DNA from: Pseudomonadota bacterium
GTDB lineage: Bacteria; Pseudomonadota; Alphaproteobacteria; Rhizobiales; Rhizobiaceae
Reading direction: 5' to 3'
Length of the DNA: 64,000 nt
Assembly: GCA_023404095.1 (NCBI GenBank)
Contig: JAEYDD010000042.1
Span: 149,639 to 213,638, forward strand
The notes under the pieces: generated by a model
What the model was told of the DNA's origin: nothing
Databases searched by the model: none
The model's input: the letters and a program-made list of their open reading frames with translations, nothing else
Translations under genes and position numbers: made by a program
In this document: piece after piece, positions 43,068-51,697 of the stretch
Layout of the letters: each line of letters starts with the position of its first letter
Numbering within the stretch: the stretch's first letter is position 1

Positions 43068-44741
43068 TCACACTGCTACTGGAGCGCCTGAAGCGGCGGC
43101 TGTTGTCGGAGAACTGGTTCTCTTGCCGCGGGCAGCGCCGATCACGTTGAACAGCGACCAGAAGAGAAAGCACAGGGCGATAAGGGCGTTGAGGACGAAC
43201 ACGTCGGCATAGGCGCGGACGTTCGCCTCGCGCGTCGCGATTTGGGAGAGCTGGGCGACGCCTTCGGCGTTACGGAGAACCGGGTCGGTGATCACGCGCG
43301 CGTAGATTTGGCCCTGCATGGCGAGCCGCTGACTCACGACGGCGTCGGCGGGGTCGACGTTGGCCGTGATCTGGCTCGAGTATTCGTGCTCGCGGTACTG
43401 TTGGAAGGTGCCGAACAAGGCGGAACCGGCGAGCCCGCCCATGCCCTGCGTCATCCCAAACACGACGGCGAAGGTTACGATGTAAGGCGTGCCCTTGACG
43501 AGCGCCTTGGTGACGCCCGTGAGCATGAGCGGCCCCATGAACATTCCGCCCGCGGCCGCGATCATGAACTGGCTGAGATACATGTCGTGCGGGCGGGTCT
43601 GGCTGGAGATTCCGTGGTCGAGAACCGCTCCGGCCATGATGAGCGTGATCGACGTGAGAATGATCGGGATCATGGTCTTGGGGCTGAATGCAAGCGCCGC
43701 CGAAAGCGCCCCGGCCACTGTCCCAAGCAGGATGATGACATAGAGTGTCTGCATCTGGTCAGGCCCCATCCCGAGCGTCTTGAGAAGACCGCCGGCGGCG
43801 TAGGTCTGTTCGGCGAGCAGGAACCGCACGGAGAGCGCGCCCAGAGCGAAGCGGATGATCTCGCTGGTTGCGAGCCAGCGCGTCTGGATCAGGGGGGTGG
43901 AGCGATGGTGTTCGATGAAGAAGCCCGTCAGCAGAAGCATGAGCGCTCCAATCAGGGCGAAGGCGATCCATGGCTGTTCCGTCCACCACTGGATCCTCCC
44001 CTGCCCGAGCACCGCAGCGACAAGGGCGAGCGCCGGGGCGAACAGAAGGAAGCTCAGGAAGTCGAGCTTCTCGAAGACCTGGATGCGGATGCCGGGCGGA
44101 AGCTTCAGCGTAAAGATGCCTGCCATCGAGCACAGAGCCATCCCCAGCTCGAACGTGTAGAGAGGATGCCATGTGCCGAAGTCCATGAGCGACGGCGAAA
44201 GGATCCATGCGAACGGAGTGGGAAGCTGAGTGACCGCGAGCGCTATGCAGATCCCCCGGCCCATCAGTGGCTTGGGAAACGCCTGGAGGACGTAGAAGAT
44301 GCCGAGCGCGCTCATGGGCGCGGCCGCGAAGCCGCTGACGGCACGGATGATGACGGCCGTCTCATAGTTATGGACGAACAGATGCATGAGGGTGACGACC
44401 GCGTAGGCGGTGATCCCTATCTCGGCGAAGATCCGCATCCCGTATTGCTGGCGCGCCTTGAAGAGCAGCAGGTTGGCCGACACGTTGACCATCACGTAGA
44501 CGGCCGGAAGCCATGCTCCCTCCACCGGGGTCAACCCAAGTTCGCCCTGGATGTTCGCAAGGTTCGCCGACACCAGCGCGTTGCCAAGGCCTCCCGTCAG
44601 AATGACGAGGATTCCGATGATGAAGTAGGCGACGCGGCGCCCCGGAGGGTGCCACGGCGTCGAAGGCGAACCTGGGATCGTCGGCCGTTCGTCCGGCGTC
44701 CAATCCGGTATGGGTACGAGGTACTGCAACTTTATCTCCAT
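43068..44741 (-). CDS. MFS efflux transporter, DHA2 (EmrB/QacA) family
   Basis: A 557-residue inner-membrane protein with 14 hydrophobic segments, typical of DHA2 pumps; GAWLPAVYVMVNVSANLL near residue 77 is the helix 2 region of the EmrB group. The start at 44741 lacks a strong ribosome site but is the best family N-terminus; longer frame crosses the operator region. It is the first gene of a two-gene minus-strand operon with the HlyD-type adaptor, the reverse of the usual adaptor-first order. It is controlled by the divergent TetR. Confidence 0.88.
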   Translation of the reverse strand: MEIKLQYLVPIPDWTPDERPTIPGSPSTPWHPPGRRVAYFIIGILVILTGGLGNALVSANLANIQGELGLTPVEGAWLPAVYVMVNVSANLLLFKARQQYGMRIFAEIGITAYAVVTLMHLFVHNYETAVIIRAVSGFAAAPMSALGIFYVLQAFPKPLMGRGICIALAVTQLPTPFAWILSPSLMDFGTWHPLYTFELGMALCSMAGIFTLKLPPGIRIQVFEKLDFLSFLLFAPALALVAAVLGQGRIQWWTEQPWIAFALIGALMLLLTGFFIEHHRSTPLIQTRWLATSEIIRFALGALSVRFLLAEQTYAAGGLLKTLGMGPDQMQTLYVIILLGTVAGALSAALAFSPKTMIPIILTSITLIMAGAVLDHGISSQTRPHDMYLSQFMIAAAGGMFMGPLMLTGVTKALVKGTPYIVTFAVVFGMTQGMGGLAGSALFGTFQQYREHEYSSQITANVDPADAVVSQRLAMQGQIYARVITDPVLRNAEGVAQLSQIATREANVRAYADVFVLNALIALCFLFWSLFNVIGAARGKRTSSPTTAAASGAPVAV

Positions 44742-44810
44742 TGAACGTCGCCGATTTTCGATGCCCGGCCTGACGTCTGGCGTGCCCGCTTCCTGCATTC
44801 GTAAATCATT

Positions 44811-44873
44811 AAATGGACTTTTTTGTCCGTTTATCAAGAGCCGATATTGACAAGCGGACAAAAAAGTCCATTT
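44811..44873. promoter_or_regulatory. Paired operators: perfect 19-bp inverted repeat in the tetR/efflux divergent promoter
   Basis: AAATGGACTTTTTTGTCCG (44811-44829) is exactly repeated in inverted orientation at 44855-44873, 25 bases apart. Each arm is itself a dyad, GGAC-N6-GTCC. Each arm fills the 17-base spacer of a promoter: TTGACA (44847-44852) with ATTTGT (44870-44875) toward tetR, and on the minus strand TTGATA with ATTTAA toward the pump. Bound repressor would block both promoters at once. Confidence 0.75.
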
Positions 44874-44880
44874 GTTAGGT

Positions 44881-45489
44881 ATGGAAAAAGATTTGAGATC
44901 AGACGCGAGGGACAATCGGCAGCAGCTTTTGGAAGCAGCGGCCGCGGTCTTTCTCGAACATGGCATCGCCGTCCGCCTCGACGTCGTCATCGAACGTGCG
45001 CAGGTGGGTCGGGCGACATTCTATAGAAACTTCCCGGACCGAGCGGCTTTGATCGTCGCCCTTCTGGATGTCGCACAGAGCCGGCTCTCCGAAGCTGCGG
45101 CCTCGATTCCCGATGACGAGAACAAGGTCTTCCGGCTGTTCGCATTCATCGGCGAGATGCTGACCGTGAACCCCGTTCTGGTCGACGCCTGGAGAGTGCT
45201 CGGGTCTGACTCGCCGGAGATAACCTCCTCGCAGACGCGGTTCATGGCAGTCTTCAAGGACCCCGTCTCGATCGCACTGGCGGCGGGAACCCTGCGCGAG
45301 GACTTCAAGCTCGAGGACGTCTCGGTCGTCACCGGCATGCTCAGCGCCGTGGTTCGAGAGCAGGACCCCATCTCCCGTGAACGGGTCGTCGCCCGGCTTC
45401 TCGAACTTGTGACGACCGGCGTGTCGGGCCCCTCATACGACGCACAGACTGTCCGCTCCGACCGATTGGACGAAGACACATCCGAGTAA
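44881..45489 (+). CDS. TetR-family repressor of the efflux operon
   Basis: A 202-residue regulator. The helix-turn-helix is at about residues 25-55 (RLDVVIERAQVGRATFYRNFPDRAAL); the ligand domain follows. ATG 44881 begins five bases after the inferred -10 box, so the mRNA may be leaderless; TTG 44872 lies inside the operator and is unlikely. It is divergent from the MFS-HlyD operon with paired operators between them and is followed 48 bases later by an NmrA-type gene that may share its transcript. Confidence 0.88.
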   Translation: MEKDLRSDARDNRQQLLEAAAAVFLEHGIAVRLDVVIERAQVGRATFYRNFPDRAALIVALLDVAQSRLSEAAASIPDDENKVFRLFAFIGEMLTVNPVLVDAWRVLGSDSPEITSSQTRFMAVFKDPVSIALAAGTLREDFKLEDVSVVTGMLSAVVREQDPISRERVVARLLELVTTGVSGPSYDAQTVRSDRLDEDTSE

Positions 45490-45537
45490 CCGGACGCGCC
45501 GTCACGCTTGCTCAAACAAAAAGACTGGAGACATGAA

Positions 45538-46467
45538 ATGGTATCGAAGATCGAAGGGCCCGTCGTGGTCATCGGCGCGACAGGCGCTCAGGGCGGCGCG
45601 GTCGCCAAGGCGCTGCTCGCAGCCGGCAGGCCCGTCCACGCCTTGGTGAGACAGCCCTCGTCGGGGCCGGCCTTGGCGCTGAAGGCGGCTGGCGCGACGC
45701 TGGTAACGGGCGACATGGACGACCGCGCAAGCCTCGACCGCGCACTCGACGGCGCCGCCGCCGTTTTCTCGGTCCAGGTACCGCCCACGGGCGACGATCC
45801 GGAACTTGAAGTCAGGACCGGTACGAAGCTTGTCGACGCGGCGTTTTCCGCAGGCGTCCGGATGTTCGTACATACGTCCGTCGCCCGCGCGGGCGACCAG
45901 ACCTCCTTCGCGCCGTGGAGCGGGGGCGACGGAAAGTGGGCGGCGGGCTACTGGACGAGCAAGTCGGCGGTCAACGACACAGTCAAGGCCAAGGGGTTCG
46001 CCCATTACGTCATCTTGAAGCCGGCGTTCCTGATGGAGAACTTCGCAGCACCGCGCGCGCAGTTCATGTTTCCCGGTCTTGAGAGCGGAAGGCTCGTCAC
46101 GGCGATCCGACCGGACAGACCTCTGGACCTCATCGCCGCCGGCGACATCGGAATGTTCACCGCCGCAGCACTCGACGATCCCGAAAAGTTCGACCGGGCG
46201 GAAATCGATCTCGCAGCCGAATCCTTGACGATGGTGCAGATCGCCGACGCACTTTCCCGCGGCACCGGCCGCAACGTCGTCGCGGAATCGCTGTCACCGG
46301 AAGACGCCGTTTCTCGCGGACTCCGCGAGGGCGTCGTGCAGAGCCAGGACTGGAACAACGTCGAGGGCTACAAGGTCGACGTCGCGAGGCTCCATGCGTG
46401 GGGCGTCCCGTTGCAGTCGTTCAACGACTGGATCGTCGACAACCAGTATCGGGTCATGGTCCCGTGA
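45538..46467 (+). CDS. NmrA-like NAD(P)-binding protein
   Basis: A 309-residue atypical SDR. The N-terminal nucleotide motif is VVVIGATGAQGGAVAKALL near residue 9; the region around HTSVARAG and KPAFLMENFA matches NmrA/HSCARG proteins. These act as redox sensors or quinone/NAD(P)H-linked oxidoreductases. ATG 45538 follows CTGGAGAC; an in-frame ATG at 45508 is possible. It lies directly after tetR on the same strand and may be derepressed with it. Confidence 0.83.
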   Translation: MVSKIEGPVVVIGATGAQGGAVAKALLAAGRPVHALVRQPSSGPALALKAAGATLVTGDMDDRASLDRALDGAAAVFSVQVPPTGDDPELEVRTGTKLVDAAFSAGVRMFVHTSVARAGDQTSFAPWSGGDGKWAAGYWTSKSAVNDTVKAKGFAHYVILKPAFLMENFAAPRAQFMFPGLESGRLVTAIRPDRPLDLIAAGDIGMFTAAALDDPEKFDRAEIDLAAESLTMVQIADALSRGTGRNVVAESLSPEDAVSRGLREGVVQSQDWNNVEGYKVDVARLHAWGVPLQSFNDWIVDNQYRVMVP

Positions 46468-46688
46468 CACGTATCAGCCCGGCTGCCGGCCCGGCCTTCG
46501 AGCGCTGTGGCCGTCTGAAGCCCGCTTAGGCTTCGGAGCTTTCACGCCAAAGCATTCCCACCGGCTTGCGGGCGTCCCCATCCCACCCCTTCTCGTTCCG
46601 AACGCCAGGGCTGCAGTCATGCGGCGTGACGCGTCGCGGACGGAGGTATGGCGAACCCCGTCGGATTCAATCAACTGGAGGTAAGATC

Positions 46689-47681
46689 ATGACAAACAAC
46701 TCGGACAGCACACTTCGCTTCGACGGTCGCGTGATCGTCGTGACAGGCGCAGGCGGCGGCATGGGGCGCGAGCACGCGATCCTGATGGCGTCGCGCGGCG
46801 CAAAGGTCGTCGTCAACGACATCGGCGCAGGCAGCCCCAAGGGCGGCGATTTCTCCGCCGCTCCGGCGGAGGCCGTGGTCAAGGAAATCACCGAAGCCGG
46901 TGGAGAGGCGATCGCCTCTACGGACAGCGTTGCCACGCCGGAAGGCGCACAGGCCATCATCGATACCGCGATGAACGCCTGGGGACGAGTTGACGGCGTC
47001 CTGCACAATGCAGGCATCGCGCGGTTCGCACCGATCGAAGACACAGCCCTTGAAGACTACGAGTCGGTCAGGGGAGTTAGTCTCGACGGCGCCCTCTATC
47101 TCACCAAGGCAGTATGGCCGATCATGGTCGCGCAGAACTACGGAAGGCTCGTATTCGTGACGTCCGGCGGCGGCCTCGTCGGCGTTCCCTGGAACACCCC
47201 GTACGCCATGGCGAAGACTGGTCTCCTTGGGATCATGAACGTCGGCCGCATCGAGGGTGAAAAGCACAACATCAACGTAAACCTACTTGGCGTGGCGGCC
47301 TTCACCCGCATGGTCAAGGGAATGTTCGGCGAAGACGAGAACGCCAGGAAGACCGAAGCCTGGTGGGCGAAGTATCTTCGTGCGGACCGCGTGTCTCCAG
47401 TCGCGGCGTGGCTGATGCACGAGGACAACAAGGATTCGGGCGTGATACTCAACGCAGCCGGCGGCCACGTAAGCCGCAGCTATCTGGCTGAGACTGCGGG
47501 ATACACCAAGCTGGATCTGACGATAGAAGACGTTCGCGACAATCTGGACAAGATCCACGACGAGAACGGCTACCACGTCATGCGCAGTGGCGAGCAGATC
47601 AACGGCCTGCTGTCGAAGGACCTGCTTGCGGCGGGTGCCGACGACATCGGCATCGAGGCGCTGCCTATCAACATGAAGTAG
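46689..47681 (+). CDS. Short-chain dehydrogenase, 17-beta-HSD type 4-like
   Basis: A 330-residue SDR with the long-form hydroxysteroid/hydroxyacyl dehydrogenase pattern: VTGAGGGMGREHAI near residue 17, VVNDIGAG, LHNAGI, Ser in VTSGGG and YAMAK (Tyr/Lys) near 176-180. The extra C-terminal ~70 residues are typical of this subgroup. It probably oxidises a hydroxy-lipid or aromatic alcohol. The start ATG 46689 follows TGGAGG; a longer frame upstream has no support. A 221-base gap separates it from the NmrA gene. Confidence 0.85.
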   Translation: MTNNSDSTLRFDGRVIVVTGAGGGMGREHAILMASRGAKVVVNDIGAGSPKGGDFSAAPAEAVVKEITEAGGEAIASTDSVATPEGAQAIIDTAMNAWGRVDGVLHNAGIARFAPIEDTALEDYESVRGVSLDGALYLTKAVWPIMVAQNYGRLVFVTSGGGLVGVPWNTPYAMAKTGLLGIMNVGRIEGEKHNINVNLLGVAAFTRMVKGMFGEDENARKTEAWWAKYLRADRVSPVAAWLMHEDNKDSGVILNAAGGHVSRSYLAETAGYTKLDLTIEDVRDNLDKIHDENGYHVMRSGEQINGLLSKDLLAAGADDIGIEALPINMK

Positions 47682-48239
47682 GGTAGGAAAGGGGCTGTCC
47701 GCACGCGATGCGAGGACCAGCCCTAAGCCAGCGTCGGCAATCTCGTCACGTTGCTGTAGCGAAAGTTCGGAGAGGAAGCGCGGGCAGTCCCCTTGAACAG
47801 ATGCGGCACCCCATCGTTGGGCCCCAGAGTTTTCTGTTTGGACATGGGGGCGAGCTTCGAGCAGGAGTGTAGCGATTTCTTGTCGTTCGCAGCGCGACCT
47901 TAATCCTGGGCTGAAGCCGGGATTAGTAGCATCGTCTGGAGTTAGCATTGCGATGACGCATAGGGCAAATGCAGACGTAAGTGACGACGGTGGTTCGACC
48001 GCTCTTATTATATTCTGTTGTGGAATCGGCCAGTCCGCAAGCGGCCCGGACAGGGGAAATGATTTCCGATTTGCGCCTTCGTCTCAGACATACAGTCCAC
48101 CCACGCGGTATCTCAAAAGCGGACACCGAAGACTTGCGACATTGTCATCCAAAAATAGTGCGGTCAGGGCGCGGCTTTTCGCGGCATTACTAATTACTAA
48201 TTAATTATTCCGGCCGGAGTTTCCAGTTTTGTTCGGAAA
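47682..48239. other. 558-base gene-free stretch beside tRNA-Arg
   Basis: No frame here looks coding. The 3' side of the tRNA gene, the usual integration target of islands, faces this stretch. It ends with AT-rich TAATTAC/TAATTA repeats (48188-48205) and a TCCGGCCGGA-type palindrome near 48210. Part of 47700-47950 may be debris from past integration, but nothing can be named. Confidence 0.4.
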
Positions 48240-48316
48240 TGGCGCACCCGACAGGATTCGAACCTGTGACCTTTGGAATCGGAATCCAACACTCTATCCA
48301 GCTGAGCTACGGGTGC
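48240..48316 (-). tRNA. tRNA-Arg (anticodon CCG)
   Basis: 77 bases on the minus strand fold as a full cloverleaf: acceptor GCACCCG/CGGGTGC, D arm GCTCAGCTGGATAGAGT, anticodon stem TTGGA/TCCAA with loop TTCCGAT (anticodon CCG, reading CGG), T arm ACAGG-TTCGAAT-CCTGT, discriminator G and an encoded CCA. It marks the right edge of the accessory region. Confidence 0.95.
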
Positions 48317-48544
48317 ATCCGTGTCGCGGGCGGAGCCCGGCGTCGACTGGTTCGCGGTTCATACCTCAGCTTTGTCGCCGGTTCAATGGTCAAGCGCCCG
48401 AAGGCGCACAGGAATTTTTGGGCAGGGGTGATCGGATGGCATCGTGGCAACGTTATGGGCGCAGGCGCATGATCGGTGTGCGCCGACAGCCCCGCGCTCC
48501 TCAGCGGGACAGCGCAAGATGTTGCCAAGGCGGAAGGAAATGCC

Positions 48545-49243
48545 ATGGAGTCGATCGGGAAGGGCTATGCAGCGCTGGTTGTCGGTGAGAGCGGCGGGAT
48601 CGGCGGTGCGGTTCATGCGGCGCTCTCGACGGATCCGAATGCCGGGCGCGTCGTTGGTCTGTCGCGCAGGACACATCCGGGCTTCGATATCACAAACGAG
48701 CCTTCCGTGGCAGATGCCGCCGCTACGCTCGCCAAAGAAAGCCCGTTTGATCTGATCTTTGACGCCACAGGGGCGCTGACCATCGACGGTATCGGCCCTG
48801 AGAAGGCGCTGAAGGCAATCGATCCCTCGGTCATGGCGCGACAGTTCGCGGTCAATGCCATCGGGCCGGCCTTGCTTCTGAAGCATTTTGCGCCACTGAT
48901 GCCGCGCGACCGGCGGGCGATCTTCGCGACACTGTCTGCCCGTGTCGGCTCGATCGGGGACAACCGGCTTGGGGGATGGATTTCCTATCGGGCCTCCAAG
49001 GCGGCATTGAACCAGATCGTCCGTACTGCCGCGATCGAGCTTTCGCGCACGCATCCGCAATCGCTGGTGCTCGCGCTTCACCCCGGCACGGTGGAGACCA
49101 GGCTCAGTGCGGCCTTTCGCGGCGGACACCCCTCTGTCACGCCAAGCGTGTCGGCGGCGCGCCTGCTGGCGCTGGTCGATCGCCTGCCGGCGCAGGCGTC
49201 AGGGGGGTTTTACGCGCACGACGGCGAGGCGGTCGTGTGGTAA
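48545..49243 (+). CDS. Short-chain dehydrogenase, C-factor/CsgA-like
   Basis: A 232-residue SDR. The Rossmann motif is degenerate (VVGESGGIGGAVHAAL), DATGAL stands where NNAG is usual, Ser is in TLSARVGSI, and Tyr/Lys are in YRASKAAL near residue 143. This matches the C-factor-like group, whose substrates are mostly unknown. ATG 48545 follows GGAAGG. It is convergent with the xyl operon, 66 bases away, whose terminator lies in between. Confidence 0.8.
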   Translation: MESIGKGYAALVVGESGGIGGAVHAALSTDPNAGRVVGLSRRTHPGFDITNEPSVADAAATLAKESPFDLIFDATGALTIDGIGPEKALKAIDPSVMARQFAVNAIGPALLLKHFAPLMPRDRRAIFATLSARVGSIGDNRLGGWISYRASKAALNQIVRTAAIELSRTHPQSLVLALHPGTVETRLSAAFRGGHPSVTPSVSAARLLALVDRLPAQASGGFYAHDGEAVVW

Positions 49244-49250
49244 TCGACGA

Positions 49251-49284
49251 CAAAAGCAAAACCGCGCCCCCGGGTGAGCGCGGT
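49251..49284 (-). terminator. Terminator of the xylFHG operon
   Basis: On the minus strand ACCGCGC (49284-49278) pairs with GCGCGGT (49267-49261) and is followed by TTTGCTTTTG (49260-49251). It is 25 bases after the ATPase stop. Confidence 0.8.
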
Positions 49285-49309
49285 CTCTGTGTCGAAGGGA
49301 GCGTCGCGG

Positions 49310-50095
49310 TCAGGCGACCTGCATCGCTCCCGGGCCGGGGATGGCCTTGGGCGGGCATTTGCCGAGGATGATCATGCCGAGCACCTCGTCCTTGGTCACG
49401 TCCTGCGTGCGGGCGTGGCCGACGACCTGGCCGTTCTTCATCACCGAGACGCGGTCGGCGAGGTCGAAGACGTCGTGGATGTCGTGGCTGATCAGGAAGA
49501 TGCCGATGCCTTCCTTCTTCAACTGCTTGATCAGTTCGCCCACCTGCGCGGTCTCCTGCGGCCCAAGGGCGGCCGTCGGCTCGTCCATGATCAGGATGCG
49601 GGCGTCGAACAGGATGGCGCGGGCGATGGCGACCGACTGTCGTTGGCCGCCCGAGAGCGCCTTCACCGGCTCCTTGAAGCGCTGGAAGTTGGGATTCAGC
49701 CGGCCCATCACCTCACGCGCCTTCGCCTCCATCGCCACGTCGTCGAGCGTGCCCCAGGGGGTGCGCAACTCGCGGCCGAGATAGAGGTTGGCGGCGGCGT
49801 CGACGTTGTCGGCGACAGCGAGCGTCTGGTAGATTGTCTCGATGCCGTATTTCTTGGCGTCGCGCGGGTTGTTGATCTCGGCCGGCTCGCCATTGATCAG
49901 GATCTCGCCGGCATCGCGCTTGTAGGCGCCCGACAGGATCTTGATGAGGGTCGACTTGCCGGCGCCGTTGTGACCGAGAAGGGCGACGACTTCGCCGGGG
50001 TAGAGATCGACCGAGGCGTTGTCGACCGCATGGATGCCGCCGAACGAGATGGAAACATTCTTCATTTCCACGAGCGGAGTGCGTTGATCTGTCAT
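49310..50095 (-). CDS. xylG: D-xylose-type ABC transporter ATPase (single ABC domain)
   Basis: A 261-residue ATPase with one nucleotide-binding domain: Walker A LGHNGAGKST near residue 40, signature ALSGGQRQSVAIAR, Walker B ILIMDEPTAALG and switch His in ISHDIHDV. E. coli XylG has two such domains (about 510 residues); the short form is usual for several rhizobial CUT2 transporters such as FrcA. It energises the XylH permease, whose gene is 12 bases upstream. Confidence 0.88.
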   Translation of the reverse strand: MTDQRTPLVEMKNVSISFGGIHAVDNASVDLYPGEVVALLGHNGAGKSTLIKILSGAYKRDAGEILINGEPAEINNPRDAKKYGIETIYQTLAVADNVDAAANLYLGRELRTPWGTLDDVAMEAKAREVMGRLNPNFQRFKEPVKALSGGQRQSVAIARAILFDARILIMDEPTAALGPQETAQVGELIKQLKKEGIGIFLISHDIHDVFDLADRVSVMKNGQVVGHARTQDVTKDEVLGMIILGKCPPKAIPGPGAMQVA

Positions 50096-50107
50096 GAGGC
50101 GTACTCC

Positions 50108-51421
50108 TTACTTGGCGCGGGCGCGATAGACGGTGTCGAGCCAGACGGCGACGACGAGAACCACACCGACGACGATGCGCTGGAACGGGCTGTCGATGCC
50201 GAGAAGCACCATGCCCGACTGAAGCGATTGCATGACGAGGGCGCCGATCATGGCGCCGGCGATGGTGCCGACGCCGCCGGCGAGCGAGGTGCCGCCGATC
50301 ACGGCGGCGGCGATGGTGTAGAGCTCGTCGAGTTCGCCCTGCGCGTTGGTGGCGGCGTTGAGGCGGGCAGTCGAGATCGCGGCTGCGATGGCGCACAGGA
50401 TGCCCATCAGCATGAAGATCTTGACGGTGACCCAGCGCGTCTTGATGCCGGCGAGCTCGGCTGCCTCCGGATTGCCGCCAAGGGCGAACACGTAGCGGCC
50501 GAAGCGCAGGCGCGTGGCGATGAAGGTCATCACGATGCCGACGGCGATCGCGATCAGCACGGGAATGGCGATCCCGTGCGGGATCTGCAGGCCGCCTTCC
50601 GGCCAGGCGATGGCATTGGCGTCGGCGTAGCGGCGGGCGATGTTGGTCGGCCAGTAGTAGTGGTTGGCGACGGAGACCGCGCCCAGAACCAGGGCGCAGC
50701 CGAGCACCGAGAGGAAGTACTCGGCCCACACGGGGCGAAGCGGAAAGCCGAAGCGCTTGCGCTGCTTGCGCGAATTAAGGATTGCGCCGACGATGGCGAG
50801 GCAGGCGATGATGCCCACGATCCAACTCGCCGTGGCGCCGATCGAGCCCTCGGTGCCTCCGCCCATCAGGCGGAAGGTGGAGTTCATAGGGGCGACGGTC
50901 TGGCCGCTGGTGACGAACCAGGTGGCGCCGCGCCAGACAAGCAGGCCGCCGAGGGTGACGATGAAGGCGGGTACGTTGAGAAAGGCGATGATGGAGCCGT
51001 GCAAGGCGCCGATCGCAGCCCCCACGAGGATGCCGCAGCCGAGCGTGACGATCCAGATCGCAGGGTGCTCCAGGCCCAGATATTGCGGCAGGATTTTTGC
51101 CTGCATGACCCCCATGATCATGCCGCAGAATCCGAGCACCGATCCGACGGAAAGGTCGATGTTGCGGGTGACGATGATCAGCACCATGCCCGTCGCCATG
51201 ACGGCGACCGATGAGGTCTGCACCGTCAGGTTCCACAGGTTGCGCGGTGTCAGGAACAGGCCGCCGGTGAGAAACTGGAAGCCAACCCAGATGATGACCA
51301 GTGCGCCCACCATGCCGAGGAGGCGGGTGTCGATCTCGGTTGCGCGGAAGAACCGCTTGACGGGATGTTCGTCCGCGTTCCGGGCCCGATTTGTCTGGGT
51401 AGCTTGTGTGATGTCGGCCAT
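50108..51421 (-). CDS. xylH: D-xylose-type ABC transporter permease
   Basis: A 437-residue CUT2 permease, longer than ribose or galactose permeases and of XylH size. About ten helices, with the family segment NIDLSVGSVLGF near residue 105 and the C-terminal GGTSLAGGVGTIAGAMIGAL block near 370. The start at 51421 (DITQATQTN beginning) follows GGGGGAAGG; the upstream frame is not family-like. It lies between the ATPase and, after a 276-base gap with a strong hairpin, xylF. Confidence 0.9.
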   Translation of the reverse strand: MADITQATQTNRARNADEHPVKRFFRATEIDTRLLGMVGALVIIWVGFQFLTGGLFLTPRNLWNLTVQTSSVAVMATGMVLIIVTRNIDLSVGSVLGFCGMIMGVMQAKILPQYLGLEHPAIWIVTLGCGILVGAAIGALHGSIIAFLNVPAFIVTLGGLLVWRGATWFVTSGQTVAPMNSTFRLMGGGTEGSIGATASWIVGIIACLAIVGAILNSRKQRKRFGFPLRPVWAEYFLSVLGCALVLGAVSVANHYYWPTNIARRYADANAIAWPEGGLQIPHGIAIPVLIAIAVGIVMTFIATRLRFGRYVFALGGNPEAAELAGIKTRWVTVKIFMLMGILCAIAAAISTARLNAATNAQGELDELYTIAAAVIGGTSLAGGVGTIAGAMIGALVMQSLQSGMVLLGIDSPFQRIVVGVVLVVAVWLDTVYRARAK

Positions 51422-51622
51422 GGACGTGCCTTCCCCCCACTGAAATTGTTGTTGTCGCCGCGTTGCCGGCCCGGTGGGCAGGTTTGACGAGGCAAAGTCT
51501 GGCGATGACGGACGTGACTGCGGGACTTTCGTCCGCGCGGCTTTCGGCCCGCGTACTTCCCGGTCGCATCCTTTGCCGAACGGCGTCGGCAAAGGATGGT
51601 CCAGGCATTGTCCGCCGCCCCT

Positions 51623-51673
51623 CCACCTTGCGCAAGCGCCGCAACGGATTGCGTTGCGGCGCTTCGAAGGTGG
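51623..51673. other. Large intercistronic stem-loop between xylF and xylH
   Basis: CCACCTT (51623-51629) pairs with AAGGTGG (51667-51673), and inside, after a small internal loop, AAGCGCCGCAA (51634-51644) pairs perfectly with TTGCGGCGCTT (51654-51664). It lies 25 bases after the xylF stop and has no T-run, as expected of an mRNA-stabilising or attenuating element that raises the binding protein over the permease. Confidence 0.75.
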
Positions 51674-51697
51674 CGGGTCATGCCCGTCCGAGCTTTG

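Noticed and set aside
47953..48204. Short frames beside tRNA-Arg
   Set aside because: AT-rich end, no motif, overlapping frames in two registers; treated as non-coding.
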